Assembly (NCBI RefSeq): GCF_030247195.1
Contig: NC_080670.1
Span: forward strand, 210,788,546 to 210,852,545
DNA: 64,000 nt
Direction: 5' to 3'
Source: Topomyia yanbarensis
Lineage: Eukaryota; Arthropoda; Insecta; Diptera; Culicidae
Under the pieces are notes generated by a model, which was not told where the DNA came from, made no database searches, and saw only the letters and a program-made list of their open reading frames with translations. The position numbers were made by a program, and so were the translations under genes. Below are positions 1-11,975 of this stretch, in pieces (within the stretch, counting starts at the first letter, position 1; each line of letters begins with the position of its first letter).

Positions 1-89
1 GCGAATGGCCTTTAGGTTAAAACCTCTATAATCGAAATTTAAAAAAATAACCAGTCCCCTGCCAATCATTGCCGTCGAGCATCAAGTAT

Positions 90-415
90 CGTCGTCCATG
101 ATTACAACCACGTTGCACTTCGCACGGGATGACAGCCGCCAGGGCTTCCGTTACGGCCAGTCTCAACATTTGCTTCCTCGTGACCATATTCATGTTGACC
201 AAATACCTTTTGATGGTCTGACCGGCCGCACCGACCCAAGGCGCGGAAGGATTTCGCTACCTTGCCCACCGTCTTCCACTTCAGTTTTTGTTGTACCTTC
301 TGATCACGCCGATCCGTCTGACGGTCGGCCTGAAGCCGGCTTGCGTTCGATGCTGTCACCTTTCTCCAGGAACGCCAGGATCTTGAATACGGGCGTTCGG
401 CTGTATCCGGCCTAA
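90..415 (-). mobile_element. Decayed Tc1/mariner-type transposase fragment
   Basis: Read on the minus strand and allowing frameshifts, this stretch gives pieces of a Tc1/mariner (IS630) transposase. They are an N-terminal helix-turn-helix-like run containing GDSIERKPASGRPSD, then KTVGKVAKS, then GQTIKRYLVNMNMVTRKQ, then VVIMDDDT, which resembles the region of the family's catalytic aspartate. No single frame is open, so this is a relic. Neither end nor any terminal inverted repeat is visible, and the copy may run past the window start. The family call rests on motif resemblance only. Confidence 0.5.
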
Positions 416-868
416 ACAAAGTGCGCCACATTTACGGACCTTTTCGCTCAGGGGTAGCACCGGCGGTAATTACAAACCATCTAACAGTTGCTTCACTACT
501 TTCGCCACGACTACCGTAAATGGTGATAACTTCATATCTCCAATGGCAGTAAGAATATCTTCATCAGAGAAACTAATGTTACTTATGTTCAGCACATCAT
601 AGAGACTTTCACGAAGACCACATCCAATTTAAATTGAGGAAGTCGAAACTATTATAAAGACACTTGAAAAAAGGAAATTCCACGAAGTGTGCTTTCAGAT
701 TCATGTGCCAGAAAGATACTCCGTTTAAGATTAGATTGAGTTTTCAATACATTTCTGTAATAAAGAAAATTGTTGTGCGATTTATAACTGTTGCTGGCGT
801 TAGTAGTCCTGCTTTTTGAATGGGTTTCGTCGACTTGCATAACGTCAGACTACTGCTGCTTTCGATCG
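416..868. other. Intergenic, nothing recognised
   Basis: AT-rich sequence with short ORFs only. I see no family motif, RNA gene or repeat pair. Confidence 0.4.
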
Positions 869-1005
869 TTAGTCGTTTTGCGCTTGAATAGAGGAAGAAA
901 AATCTACCCACAATTGCTCAATATTGTAGCTGTTATCTATTTTTCGACTCGACGATAGCCGGTTGGATACGGCGATAAGAACACCACCGTCTCGCTTTTA
1001 GCCAG
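869..1005 (-). mobile_element. LINE endonuclease-domain scrap
   Basis: On the minus strand, one open frame reads KRDGGVLIAVSNRLSSSRK and then an IEQLWVDF-like segment before a stop at 869-871. The GGVLIAV and EQLWV signatures are typical of the apurinic-type endonuclease of Jockey/R1-group non-LTR retrotransposons. Upstream of about 1000 the frame is lost. This is a short dead fragment whose element boundaries I cannot see. Confidence 0.6.
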
Positions 1006-2085
1006 TGCGATCATTTTGGTAGACGGCGTAACTTGGTCCGAACAGCTAACATCGAATAGATTTGATTGTTCAACCATGTTTGAGTTAAAAAATCACGTCA
1101 TATTCAACATTCCTGGCAACAAAGTGGTGTTGAAGGGAAAATGAAAACGTAATGGAGCTATTAACAAAATTCTCACATAATTGATTTCCAACAACCAAAG
1201 CCATCGTAAGACGAAACACAAAAACAGTTACAGTTTATCGTGTGTGCATTACTTGAAGACCAAAAGAAACCGTTCGATCTGCATTCTACTTCTGCCAGGT
1301 TAGAGCAACAAACGAGCAAAGTGTACGACAGCTAGTATACTTTGTGTCTAGAAGAACGGAATTTTTTTATGAAAAGACGCTGCTTCGACCTAACACCGCA
1401 GTTGTTGACATACGATATTGTTCTACTCGACCTAGTCTTCGTGGAGTGGAACACTGATGTCGCGTTAAAATGAAGATCCCCGTGTATATAGAAAATGACT
1501 GTATAGAGGTAAGACTGATACTTGGAGAAACTTCTTCCCAGGTTCTTGAGGTGAGGATGCGGCGCGAAAGACCTATTCCCTCCCACTTGACAATTCAATT
1601 CAAATATAACAAAACTCACGTTAAACAAAGTACGCTTTGCACCCACGAAGGACAGACTCCTACGGGCATATACTGCAAGCGTCACAATCAATTGCCCACA
1701 CATCTTCGGCAAACCAATTTGAAACACACTCTTCAATACCATAACCTGAACCACAAACGGTTGCTAATTTTATGGCAGTTGTTCAGGCCATAATAACAAC
1801 TGTAAAGATAGCATACAATGCTTCAGAATCAACTGCTAGCGCCATCAGCGAGGAAGGTGACCCGTAAGTGCTATAGGAGAAGACGAATGTTTCTCCGCCA
1901 CGAAAGGTCTCCCCGCGCAATAGAAAGTTGCGTGGACGAGACCCGAAGGACATGCAATATTTGTTTTTATTCATTTTCCTTTACATATTGTAACTATTTA
2001 ATAGACCCACGGCTCCGTTAAGCTACTGTAATGAGCCGTGTCAAATATACGAATTAGAAAAAAAATAATTGTTGCTTGAGTCTTA
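1006..2085. other. Intergenic, no gene recognised
   Basis: Overlapping ORFs on both strands (for example 1332-1754 minus and 1470-1793 plus) show no known motif. They mirror each other, which suggests chance. Nothing else stands out. Confidence 0.35.
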
Positions 2086-2244
2086 AGTGGCCCTTACACG
2101 TTCAATATTTTTGCAATACTAGAGCATTGTACGTGTAATGGAAAAAGCAGTATTGACGATGTGGATTTCAAATGGGATTGAAATATTGTAACAATATCGT
2201 CAATACTGTGCATTGACAAAAATATTGAACGTGTAAGGGCCACT
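2086..2244. mobile_element. Tourist-like MITE with 28-bp perfect TIRs
   Basis: The ends are perfect 28-bp inverted repeats (2086-2113 and 2217-2244) beginning AGTGGCCCTTACACGTTCAA. They are flanked on both sides by TTA (2083-2085 and 2245-2247), a 3-bp target duplication. An inner inverted pair (CAGTATTGACGAT near 2149 and its complement near 2197) makes most of the 159 bp foldable. A TTA/TWA duplication with short size and no coding capacity is what is known for PIF/Harbinger-derived Tourist MITEs. The identical TIRs suggest a young copy. Confidence 0.85.
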
Positions 2245-2534
2245 TTATCTTCCAGATTTCTTTCCGTCTGCTTTGTATGTTTTTCGTGACCGATTTTATG
2301 AACGGTTGAGCACTTCGCGAAATAAATCGGCAAATACATCCACGGCTTTAGCTGTGGATTGCGCCTTTGTGTTTCAAAGAAAAACTTCGGTGTGGATACT
2401 ATCAGAAAGTTCTATGCTCATTACGGAGATCCGAAACGTTGAGGGGTTGATTACCGAAGAATTTTTGGCGAAAATATCTAATCTGTTCCCAAAGGATAAT
2501 ACACGAGCAGCCAGGTTCAGTATGTCACCATTTA

Positions 2535-3034
2535 NNNNNNNNNNNNNNNNNNNNNNNNNNNNNNNNNNNNNNNNNNNNNNNNNNNNNNNNNNNNNNNNNN
2601 NNNNNNNNNNNNNNNNNNNNNNNNNNNNNNNNNNNNNNNNNNNNNNNNNNNNNNNNNNNNNNNNNNNNNNNNNNNNNNNNNNNNNNNNNNNNNNNNNNNN
2701 NNNNNNNNNNNNNNNNNNNNNNNNNNNNNNNNNNNNNNNNNNNNNNNNNNNNNNNNNNNNNNNNNNNNNNNNNNNNNNNNNNNNNNNNNNNNNNNNNNNN
2801 NNNNNNNNNNNNNNNNNNNNNNNNNNNNNNNNNNNNNNNNNNNNNNNNNNNNNNNNNNNNNNNNNNNNNNNNNNNNNNNNNNNNNNNNNNNNNNNNNNNN
2901 NNNNNNNNNNNNNNNNNNNNNNNNNNNNNNNNNNNNNNNNNNNNNNNNNNNNNNNNNNNNNNNNNNNNNNNNNNNNNNNNNNNNNNNNNNNNNNNNNNNN
3001 NNNNNNNNNNNNNNNNNNNNNNNNNNNNNNNNNN
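2535..3034. other. Assembly gap (500 N)
   Basis: Exactly 500 N, which looks like a scaffolding placeholder rather than a measured length. Open frames that cross it are meaningless. Confidence 0.99.
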
Positions 3035-6000
3035 TTTTTAAGATCCATTTACTTTTTGACGCGTTTTATTAAAACAAATCCGAAAAGTATTCTGTAAACA
3101 GTGTTGCAGGACACCGCAAACGCCTTACCAAGCTCGTCTCAATTCAGCAAGCCACCGAAGTCGCCAACGAAGATTTTGGAATGATTCATGTCCAGCATTG
3201 GCACGGACTTTAAGACACAGCTTGAAGGGTTTATAGCGGGAAGAGTGGATGCAGTCCAATGATATCTGAGTAGATTATGAACCTAAGATCGAGAATCCTT
3301 CCCATTCGTAGTCATGAGTGAGCAAATCTGATCCTGGCCGTCTGTAACATGTAACATTTTGAATCGCTGTCTGGATGGCAGATTTGTCTAAAATCATTAG
3401 AACTGCATTAATGTGATGTTATACAAATTGAGATTGGGTCTTACGCTGATTTCAGTTTTGGACTCAGGCCCTCTAATGTTTACAAAGTGCATACAAATTA
3501 GAGCTTCAAGCGAATCTACAGAAATCGCATTCCTCGCACGTACTGGGTCCATCCATGAGCTCTAAGCAATAATTGATAGAGAAAACTAATAAAAATCACC
3601 ATTCAATTTTTTTTAAATATCACTTAAAACAATACGACAGTATACCTTGTTTCAGGGGGTGCAATACTAACTGCTTTATTACCCTATTCTGAGCAACAAT
3701 AAGCTATAACTTGCCCGGTTGGAAGCCAGCTAATTTAAATGCGGCGGTGGTTTGTGTATTTAAATGGTAACCGCAGTATCATATCACAGCAATTTCACGG
3801 CGACTCAAGGCATGCGGTCAGCTGAACTTGACATTGGTGAGCAGCTGTTGAACTGAACTAAGCGGTGAAGTCACTACAATACACAGTTAGTTACCTACAA
3901 ACCGGTGAATGACCGTCTTAACTATAAAGGCTTATTCATCCGACATGGTCAACTCTACTTTTCTGTGTAGGTTTTATTGTTTTATCACGATGAAAATGTT
4001 TTTCCATTTTCTATGGAATTGTTGACAAATAACCGAACAATTGACAATACAAAATGTCATCAAATCAACTCAGGTTAGGGCCTCAAATCTAGAAGAAAAA
4101 AATCGCCGCCTACTTCAGATTGTTATGGTTGCCGATTGAGAAAAATTTCACCTTCTAGTTCTAAGATAATTATTTCGTGTTCTTTCGAATACAAAGGTGT
4201 CAACTTTCGGGTTAGAATAAATTCTAACCTGATATTCGGGGGTTGGGAATCGAACAGAGATGAGTTTCGTGTAAAGCAAACGACCCAACAACTACGATAT
4301 GCTCGTCCGTAGTTAATTGTTTTTGAAACATTCACCGAAACGTACACGCCGCACCAACTGCTTATTAAACGCCGCTCTAAGGTTGTCAGCAAGTTTTTTG
4401 TGTAACTAGTACTAGCATTTGCTATTTGCAGTAGTAATAAGTCTCCCATTTTGGTTTAAACGCAAGGACAATTTTTAAAACAGAATTTGAATGATAATAT
4501 TAGCTCATTAAACCAATTTTATCAATTCTGTAATCAAAAACGTTTTTTGAATTTTACTGAACGTGGTGAATTTGGCACCACTTGCATCTGATATATCCAT
4601 CCTGAACAAAACGTTGCATAACGCAGGGCTGATTTTTGGAGCAACTTGTTTGCTCATTCATTCCTTTGTTATGCAAATTTGCAACATTATAACAGATTGG
4701 CTAAGCGCGGTGTTTCATGGAGCGCGGCCGTTCCTTTCGATCAGGAAAGGCCGCGTGGAATTTTGGGCAAATGCGCTAATATTGTTGCGATTTGAACCAT
4801 TTCTTGAATTTCCCAAAAAAATCTTTTTAGTAAGTAACTGCGCCAGGCCGTCATTCCGTGAGGTAAACCGATTATTTTGAGTTAGCGGATATAGAAATGA
4901 GGCACATTTCAGAAAAAAGCCTTCCATATACAACTCAATCCAAAATTTTAATATAAGTAGGGTAGACGAGCGATTATTCATCTCATTAGTCAGGATGTCA
5001 CACTATTTCGTTGATAACTCGAATTAGAGTGACTGGATTGCGCTTAAATAGGTATTATCATCTTTGCTTCGTTCCTAAGAAGCAGTACAGTTTAAATTTT
5101 TGTAGAATGATCGCGTTTGAGAGAAGCAAAAAGTCAAGTACAACAGTCATCCTACCATTCGAGCTAATACGTTGAATAGAGATAGCAGACACTGCCCTTA
5201 TAAACTGTTCAGACAGCTAAGAAAAACTGGTTCGCTTTTGGTATTTCAAGTGAGTTTGAAAACCCCGACTTCGCCGGACTCAGTTTAAGAGTATGGTAGA
5301 CTTAGATACGGAGCTTAAGAATTTTACTCATTGCTTGTTATCTTGAATGGTACTAAATAATATACTTGTCTAGGGTGGCCTAAATTATTTTTTTGTTAAT
5401 AAAAAAAAATCTTTGTCGAAATGATTTAGGTATTTGTTGTAGTTTCTATGCAGAAAATGAGTTATTTTTTACAGTTCACTTACAAAATAGACAAAATGAA
5501 ACCAAAAACTTTTCTAAGCTCCCTGGGATGATTCGAATTGACTTCCTTTCTGCAAAAGCCATGCCCTGGAGAAACGCAAAACATAGCATCACACTAATAC
5601 ACCTAAGTACCACCCCTAGCACTTGTCGCACAGAGGTCTGTCACGTACACGACACTGCATTGGATATCAGCTATGGTGTAATTGACCGATGTAGCAATAT
5701 CCGGAGCCAGCCCGGTTATTACCGGTTACGATATGGACGTCATCGCACCTTTTTCCGCGATGAGATCAATGCAGTGTGAAATAGGGCCACGCATAACGAC
5801 AGATCATGTTTAGATCTTGGACTGCGCATGGTTGCTTAATATGATCATCGAGTTCGGAAGCTTCAGGTGAGTATAGCTGGGCTGTTTGATCAATTTGAGG
5901 TGAGGGACGGATTTATATTATGCAATATGTCACCACGAGATCTGAGTGATTCTTTGCAATCGAAGAAAAATGAGGCCAACTTTGCATTGAAAATCGGTCA

Positions 6001-7252
6001 TCGTGTATTTTGCATTATACATCTAAATCTAAGGAAGCGGTGCAAATTTATTGGCAGGATTGAGTGCACTCTGAACGTGTGTCATAATTCCCAATGAAAA
6101 TGTTCCGATCTGGTTGCTAGGGTCACTGTCGACAAACAAAACAAAGTTATTTTTGATGGCCTAAACACAAACCAATGCGTATCTTCTCTACGATATTAAA
6201 AATTTTCTAAGTTATTTTGCCCAGGAAATGATAACATTTCCTGTATGTTTCAGAATTGAATCTTTCAATTCGAGACATCTATCGGTAACGTGTCAGAGAT
6301 GAAAATTTTCTTGGATGTACAGAAGAACTGTTCCAAGCAAATATTCCGGATGTTCAGGATCATCGAATAAATGTTTTTTATGAAATACGCTATTATTTTA
6401 AACACTGAAAATTCCAAATTTGAACCAAGCCTTAGCCCGGTTGAAGGCTGTGGAATACCAATTTACCAATATTTTACCAGTGGCAGGCAGCAATTGCAAT
6501 GAGTAACTTTCTTCAGTTCGACCGGATAATGACTACAATTTTACAATTATTGTCTACTGGAAAAATCTTAATAAAATATTAAAAATACATGCAAGGGCAT
6601 ACGCAATGTAGTGATACTACGTCATACCTTCACTTTAAAGATGTGTATAAGAGAGAGTTACTGACTAGGCAAAGCTCTCTAGAAAAAAGTAATTTTATCT
6701 GCCTTTTAAAGATTTCATAGAATCGATTTTTTCCTAGAACCGGGGTCGAATTTGATAAGCCAACCGCCTACCACCCATCTTCGAAGTTCTCATCCGCTGA
6801 TTGAACAGCGACCAAACACAATTCATAGCACACAGTTTCCAGGAAATTTAGCAAACCAACCGGCTTTTCGTACGTGCATGTGGGCTTGGTAGTCAGGTGT
6901 TATTTGGTCGCTGCTCGGCCATCGACACCGGTTTTCGTCATATCAATTTCATCGCGTGTTGCGACATATGGACATGTTTCTAATTTTTACACGTCATCAT
7001 TTATTGATGTAGCACATCGTTTTCTGATTAAGTAATTAAAATGACACGCAAATTGAACATGGACTCACGGAACGACAAATTGTAATCATACGCACTTCGA
7101 CATGATCATCCGATGGGGAGACATGGGTAATTTACCGCAGCATTTGAAATTATGTACTATAATTAATTTACTCCCCAAAGAACATACATTAATTCAATAG
7201 TGTGTGGAGCAAACGTATTGAATATTGACTTCTGGGGAACACGCCTTTCTCG
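3035..7252. other. Intergenic stretch upstream of the aminopeptidase pair
   Basis: About 4.2 kb without a recognisable gene. The ORFs at 4123-4449, 4563-4880, 5393-5779 and 5867-6097 show no family motif. Two details are listed as findings: a GC-rich hairpin at 4723-4755 and a stretch at 6639-6657 that is one base away from the Tn5 mosaic end. Confidence 0.4.
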
Positions 7253-7297
7253 TATTATAACCATAATTTTATTTTTAATTAGATGAAAGATTCAGTC
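7253..7297 (+). promoter_or_regulatory. Possible core promoter of first aminopeptidase gene
   Basis: A TATTATAA at 7253-7260 lies about 35 bp before TTCAGTC at 7291-7297, which matches the arthropod initiator TCAGT. The first ATG of the gene follows at 7338. The arrangement fits a TATA-Inr promoter with a short leader, but the region is AT-rich and this could be chance. Confidence 0.25.
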
Positions 7298-7337
7298 TTT
7301 CTCTTTTTAATTCTAGTGGAAAGAGTTCTACTACAAG

Positions 7338-10300
7338 ATGACGGCTACCAATCCAATCCTCGCCTGTGCAGTTTTCGGGTTGGCAACGCTGGTAGCACTA
7401 ACCTGCTGTGCCAGTGTTTCCGTAACAGAAACCACTTACACCAACTACCGGTTGCCCAAAGCTCTCCGACCGGAACACTACAGCCTGCAAGTTCTGACTC
7501 ATCTAGGTGATGAACGGGGATTCCTTTTCACTGGACGTGTACTGATTAGGGTAAGTACATTCGATAATGAACAAAGAAATAAAGATTCAATATAACCTAT
7601 CCCGCTAGATGATCTGTGACGAAGATGTCACCAATGTCACCCTGCACTCCAAGAATCTGACGATTGCCGAGAAGGACGTAAAACTGACCGAACTTTCACC
7701 GGGTGAACCAAAACCGATTGAAATCAAGCGTGTTCAGTACATCACTGATAACGACTACGTGGTATTCCACGCGAGTGAACATATGAAGAAAGGTAAACAG
7801 TACGAGATTAGCATCCCCTTCGAAGGCCCCTTGGGAACCGGACTATTAGGATACTACCGCAGCAGCTACGTGGATCAACGGACGCAGAAAAAGATGTAAG
7901 TTCCATAAACTGCCTACCCGATCGTTGTAATCCTCACCCTATTTTAATCACAGCTGGCTCTCGGTCACTCAGTTTGAACCGACTCACGCCCGTAATGCTT
8001 TCCCCTGTTTTGACGAACCGGCTATGAAGGCAACTTTTGATGTTTCCCTGGGACATCACAAACAGTACACTGCTCTCAGCAACATGCCGATCAATCGAAC
8101 GGAGCCGATGACCTCGACGAACGCAGACTGGGTGCTGGATCACTTCGACACTACGGTACCGATGTCAACCTACTTAGTGGCCTACTCCGTGAACGATTTC
8201 GAGTATCGTGAGGCCAGCACCAAGATGGATGGAGATGTCGTGTTCAAAATCTGGGCTCGTCGTGATGCTATCGACCAGACGGACTACGCTCGGGACGTTG
8301 GACCACGAGTAACTCGTTTCTACGAGGAATACTTCGCGGAAAAATTCCCACTTCCGAAGATTGATATGATCGCAATTCCGGACTTCTCAGCGGGAGCTAT
8401 GGAAAATTGGGGTTTGATAACGTACCGTGAAACGGCTCTTCTTTACCATCCGAACATCTCGACGGCAAGCAACAAACATCGAGTTGCTTCGGTGATCGCG
8501 CACGAGCTGGCACATCAGTGGTTCGGAAACTTAGTTACGATGAAATGGTGGACCGATCTTTGGCTGAACGAGGGTTTCGCTACCTACGTTGCCAGTTTGG
8601 GTGTGGAATACCTACACCCGGAGTGGCATTCGCTCGAGGAAGAGTCGGTTGACAACACGCTTGGAATTTTCAAGTTCGATGCATTGATCAGCAGCCATCC
8701 GGTGTCGGTTGAAATCGGCCATCCGAATCAGATCTCGCAGATCTTTGATGCCATTTCGTACGAGAAAGGATCCACGGTATTTCATAACTTGATACCTAAT
8801 CAACATGTCTATTTACGTGGTTCTGTTGTCTTTCAGGTTATTCGAATGATGCACCTTTTCCTGGGCGAGGAAACATTCCGCAACGGCGTCCGTCGTTATC
8901 TTAAACGTCACAAGTATGCCAACGCCGAACAAAATGATCTGTGGGCTGCCCTTACAGAGGAAGCTCGTGAAAATGGTGTACTGCCGAAGGAAGTTGACGT
9001 CAAAACGGTGATGGAATCGTGGACTTTGCAAACTGGGTATCCGGTCATCGAGGTAACACGTGATTATGAAACTGGAACGGCCGACATTACTCAGGTACGA
9101 TTCCTGTCCGATCGAGAACAACAGCAAAATTTCACCGATTACTGCTGGTGGATACCGCTGACGTACGTCAGCTCAGAGAACCCGGACTTTGAACATACAC
9201 GAGCCAGAGATTGGATGATGTGCGGAGCGAATGATCTACGCAAAGAACCCGTTAAAATGCTGGATGATCTGCCCGGCAAGGATGATTGGGTCATGTTCAA
9301 CGTACAGCTGGCGGGTTTGTACAAGGTCAAGTATGATAAGGCGAATTATCGGTTGATTGTTAAACAGCTGAACAGTGGGAAGTATAACGTTATAAGCTTG
9401 GCCAATCGAGCCCAGTTGATTGACGACGCCATGGATCTGGCCTGGAGCGGAGAACAGGAATATGGAATCGCATTTGCTATGATGAATTATCTACGGCAAG
9501 AAACTGAATATATCCCATGGAAATCGGCTCTGAGTAACTTCAATACGATTAATCGGCTACTTAAGCGAACTCCGATTTACGGAGTATTCCGGAGCTACAT
9601 TCAGTTCATCATTGAACCAATCTACGAACGGTTGCAAATTTTCAGCGAGGATCGTGTTGTAAGCGAACGGCTTGACTCGACTAAGCAGCTGGTCCAAATT
9701 GCAGCATGGGCTTGCAAGTTTGATGTAGGTGATTGCGTTCAGCGGTCGGTTGCTCTATTCGCCAGTTGGATGGCCGTTGAGGATCCCGATTCGAGCAACC
9801 CGGTTCCAAGGGATCTCCGCTCGGTGGTGTACTGTAATGCGATCCGTAACGGGAAGGAAACCGAGTGGAATTTCCTGTGGAAGCGCTATCTGAACAGTAA
9901 CGTCGGTTCGGAGAAGGTTATGATTATTGGATCGTTGTCATGCACCCGGGAGATTTGGCTGGTCGAGCGGTTTCTGCAGTGGTCGCTCAACAGTACCTCG
10001 GGAGTGCGCAAACAGGATACCACCATTCTGTTTAGTGGGGTGGCCAAGAGTGATGTGGGATACCATTTGGCCAAGAGCTTCTTCGTGGACAATGTGCAGC
10101 AAATTTACAGCTAGTAAGTTGAGCCGGGTGGAGATTTAAATCATGAATAACTTATTTCATTACATTTTTTGTTTATAACCACTAGAATGAAAATCACTTG
10201 TAATCTTAGTCACTATGATTGAAGGTGATTAAGATTATAAAATGGTATAAATCAGGTCTCGCACTCTCTCTTGTCAGCTACTAATAAAAATTGTCATCAT

Positions 10301-10609
10301 AAAGGATTCAAAATCCACCATTCACTCACTACACTTTTTTTCAGCCTCTGGCCAGACACATCCCGCCTGTCCCGCTATCTGAAACCACTGGCCGAGGAAA
10401 TGTCGACAGCAAAGGAGCTAGAAGAACTGAAAGATCTTATCGACAGCAAGCAGGCCGTGTTCGAGAAGGCTACCCAAGGTGTCAAGCAGGCACTGGAAAT
10501 GGTCGAAATCAATCTACAGTGGAAGTCCACCAGCTATCATCAGATGGCGCGGTACCTGCCACAGTTGACCTACCGTACCACCAGTCTGGACGTGACGGAG
10601 CTCATCTAG
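7338..10609 (+). CDS. Aminopeptidase N (M1 zinc metallopeptidase), gene 1 of tandem pair
   Basis: Five exons join to 954 codons plus stop: 7338-7550, 7609-7895, 7954-8776, 8837-10113 and 10345-10609. All introns are GT-AG (58, 58, 60 and 231 bp). The protein starts with a hydrophobic signal peptide (about residues 1-25) and then the M1 N-terminal domain with [11 protein letters not shown]. The exopeptidase motif GAMENWG is at 314-320, the zinc site HELAH at 350-354 with Glu373 18 residues further on, the catalytic Tyr at about 436 (SYEKGS), and an ERAP1_C-like domain follows. All catalytic residues are present. It should remove N-terminal residues from peptides outside the cell, probably in the gut. 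The C-terminus (LDVTELI) has no hydrophobic GPI signal, unlike many insect midgut APNs, so it may be secreted. The third intron is 60 bp, in frame and stop-free, and must be removed to restore KGST-VIRMM. Paralogue identity is not resolved. Confidence 0.93.
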
Positions 10610-10736
10610 TATTGGGTTTTGATCGTTTAAGATCACTCGTTTCCTGCTTGATATATGTGTTTTGGTGTTCCGTCCGCACCCATGCTCGTCCTGTGTTGTT
10701 ATTGTGCCGTATATTTCTTTTTGTGCTAGTTCTAGA

Positions 10737-10742
10737 AATAAA
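10737..10742 (+). terminator. Poly(A) signal AATAAA of aminopeptidase gene 1
   Basis: A canonical AATAAA lies about 130 bp after the stop codon at 10607-10609, giving a short 3' UTR. Confidence 0.6.
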
Positions 10743-11975
10743 ACAAAAAATTACATTAAACATTCACTTGAATCGTTTGCGATGACACTATATCCAATGA
10801 CAAAGTGATCGAGACAGAATGGTTGGGGCAAATAATTTGCCAACTTGTGTTAAAAAACGAAACAAATGGTTGAATTCGACGAAGCGAATCGAACTTAATT
10901 GTGGTCACTGATGTTATGATATCCGGTTCCTAGGTTATTCTGGCCACGATTTTAAGTTCGCGAGCAATGGCCAATAGATCATAATCAAACTAGTTATTAG
11001 TGAATTTTCTCTGATTTATAACGTTTTCTTGAGGATACAGTTTGCAACAATCTACGCAAGAACATTGCTACATAGGCGTTACACACAATGTTGAGCTTCA
11101 CCGAAACAGGGAACTCTAAAATGAACTTTTCATGTACTACTTTCTTCTGTCAGAAGTAGATTCGCTTAGGGCAAGCGATGCGACTTTATCGTAGTGCTAA
11201 ATTTAAAGCTTCGATAACAGGTAAAACGGTTCTGTACACACATAATGCAACCATGCTTGAACAACGGGCTACACGTTACAATTGATATCACCGCGAGGAC
11301 ACAGTCGCGTTACGCTCGATTAATGGGGGTCTGTTGGTTCCGTCTACTCGATCCGATACAGACGCGGCAATAGATGTTTATAAACAAATAGATTATGATC
11401 TTCCTATCCAAATCGTGTGCACTAAACATTGGTACAATCCGGGCCGGTATGCAGTTAACAGCAACTTCAAGGAAACAATGCCGATTTATAAGCCGCAGCA
11501 CGAGTTTATAATGACGGAAGTCTCAATGACACTTGGGCTGCTGGTGATAGGAAATAATTTGAACATTTTTTTAGTTGTTATATATAAAACAGCTAGCAAA
11601 CAGAACCGACGTTTTTGCGCAAGCTTAGCTCCGTCGAAGCAGTCGCGATCGAAGAGTTTTCTAATGTCGTTTTCGCTTGAAGCAGAAACTAACTCAGTTT
11701 CGGACCTAACTGCTGTCAAACCGTTTGTTTGAAGCCAGTTTCCAACCTAGGTTATGCGCCACTGAACTGAAAACCGGGTTGGGTTCCAACCTGAAATATA
11801 TTTCGGGTTCGCTCACACCACCGCTGTTTGGCGAGAACCCAACTCAGTTTCATTAAAAACGTTCGTTTGAAGCAACTAACCTGGGTTAGTTTCTAGGTTC
11901 TCAATCGAAAACGACATAAATATTTTATCACCTCGTACCTCGTGCAAATCAATTTGTGCCAATTTTCTGACAGCT
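10743..11975. other. Spacer between the two aminopeptidase genes
   Basis: About 1.2 kb containing the 5' region of the second gene. TATATAAA at about 11579 and a weaker AT-rich stretch near 11915 are possible promoter elements. 11690-11900 has degenerate repeated wording around 'aacccaactcagttt' and 'cgtttgtttgaagc', which suggests an old repeat. No other gene is seen. Confidence 0.35.

Noticed and set aside
1332..1793. Overlapping ORFs on both strands
   Set aside because: Each could be chance. No motif, and the strands mirror each other.
2273..3097. 274-aa ORF and its minus-strand counterpart across the gap
   Set aside because: Most of the translation is N. The readable ends have no motif.
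8024..10114. A single uninterrupted 696-aa aminopeptidase ORF
   Set aside because: It contains the 60-bp stop-free intron (8777-8836). The residues it adds break the family alignment at KGST-VIRMM.
10519..10785. Hydrophobic C-terminal ORF after aminopeptidase gene 1 as a separate gene
   Set aside because: It overlaps the last coding exon in another frame and runs into the 3' UTR. It is kept only as a remark on a possible lost anchor.
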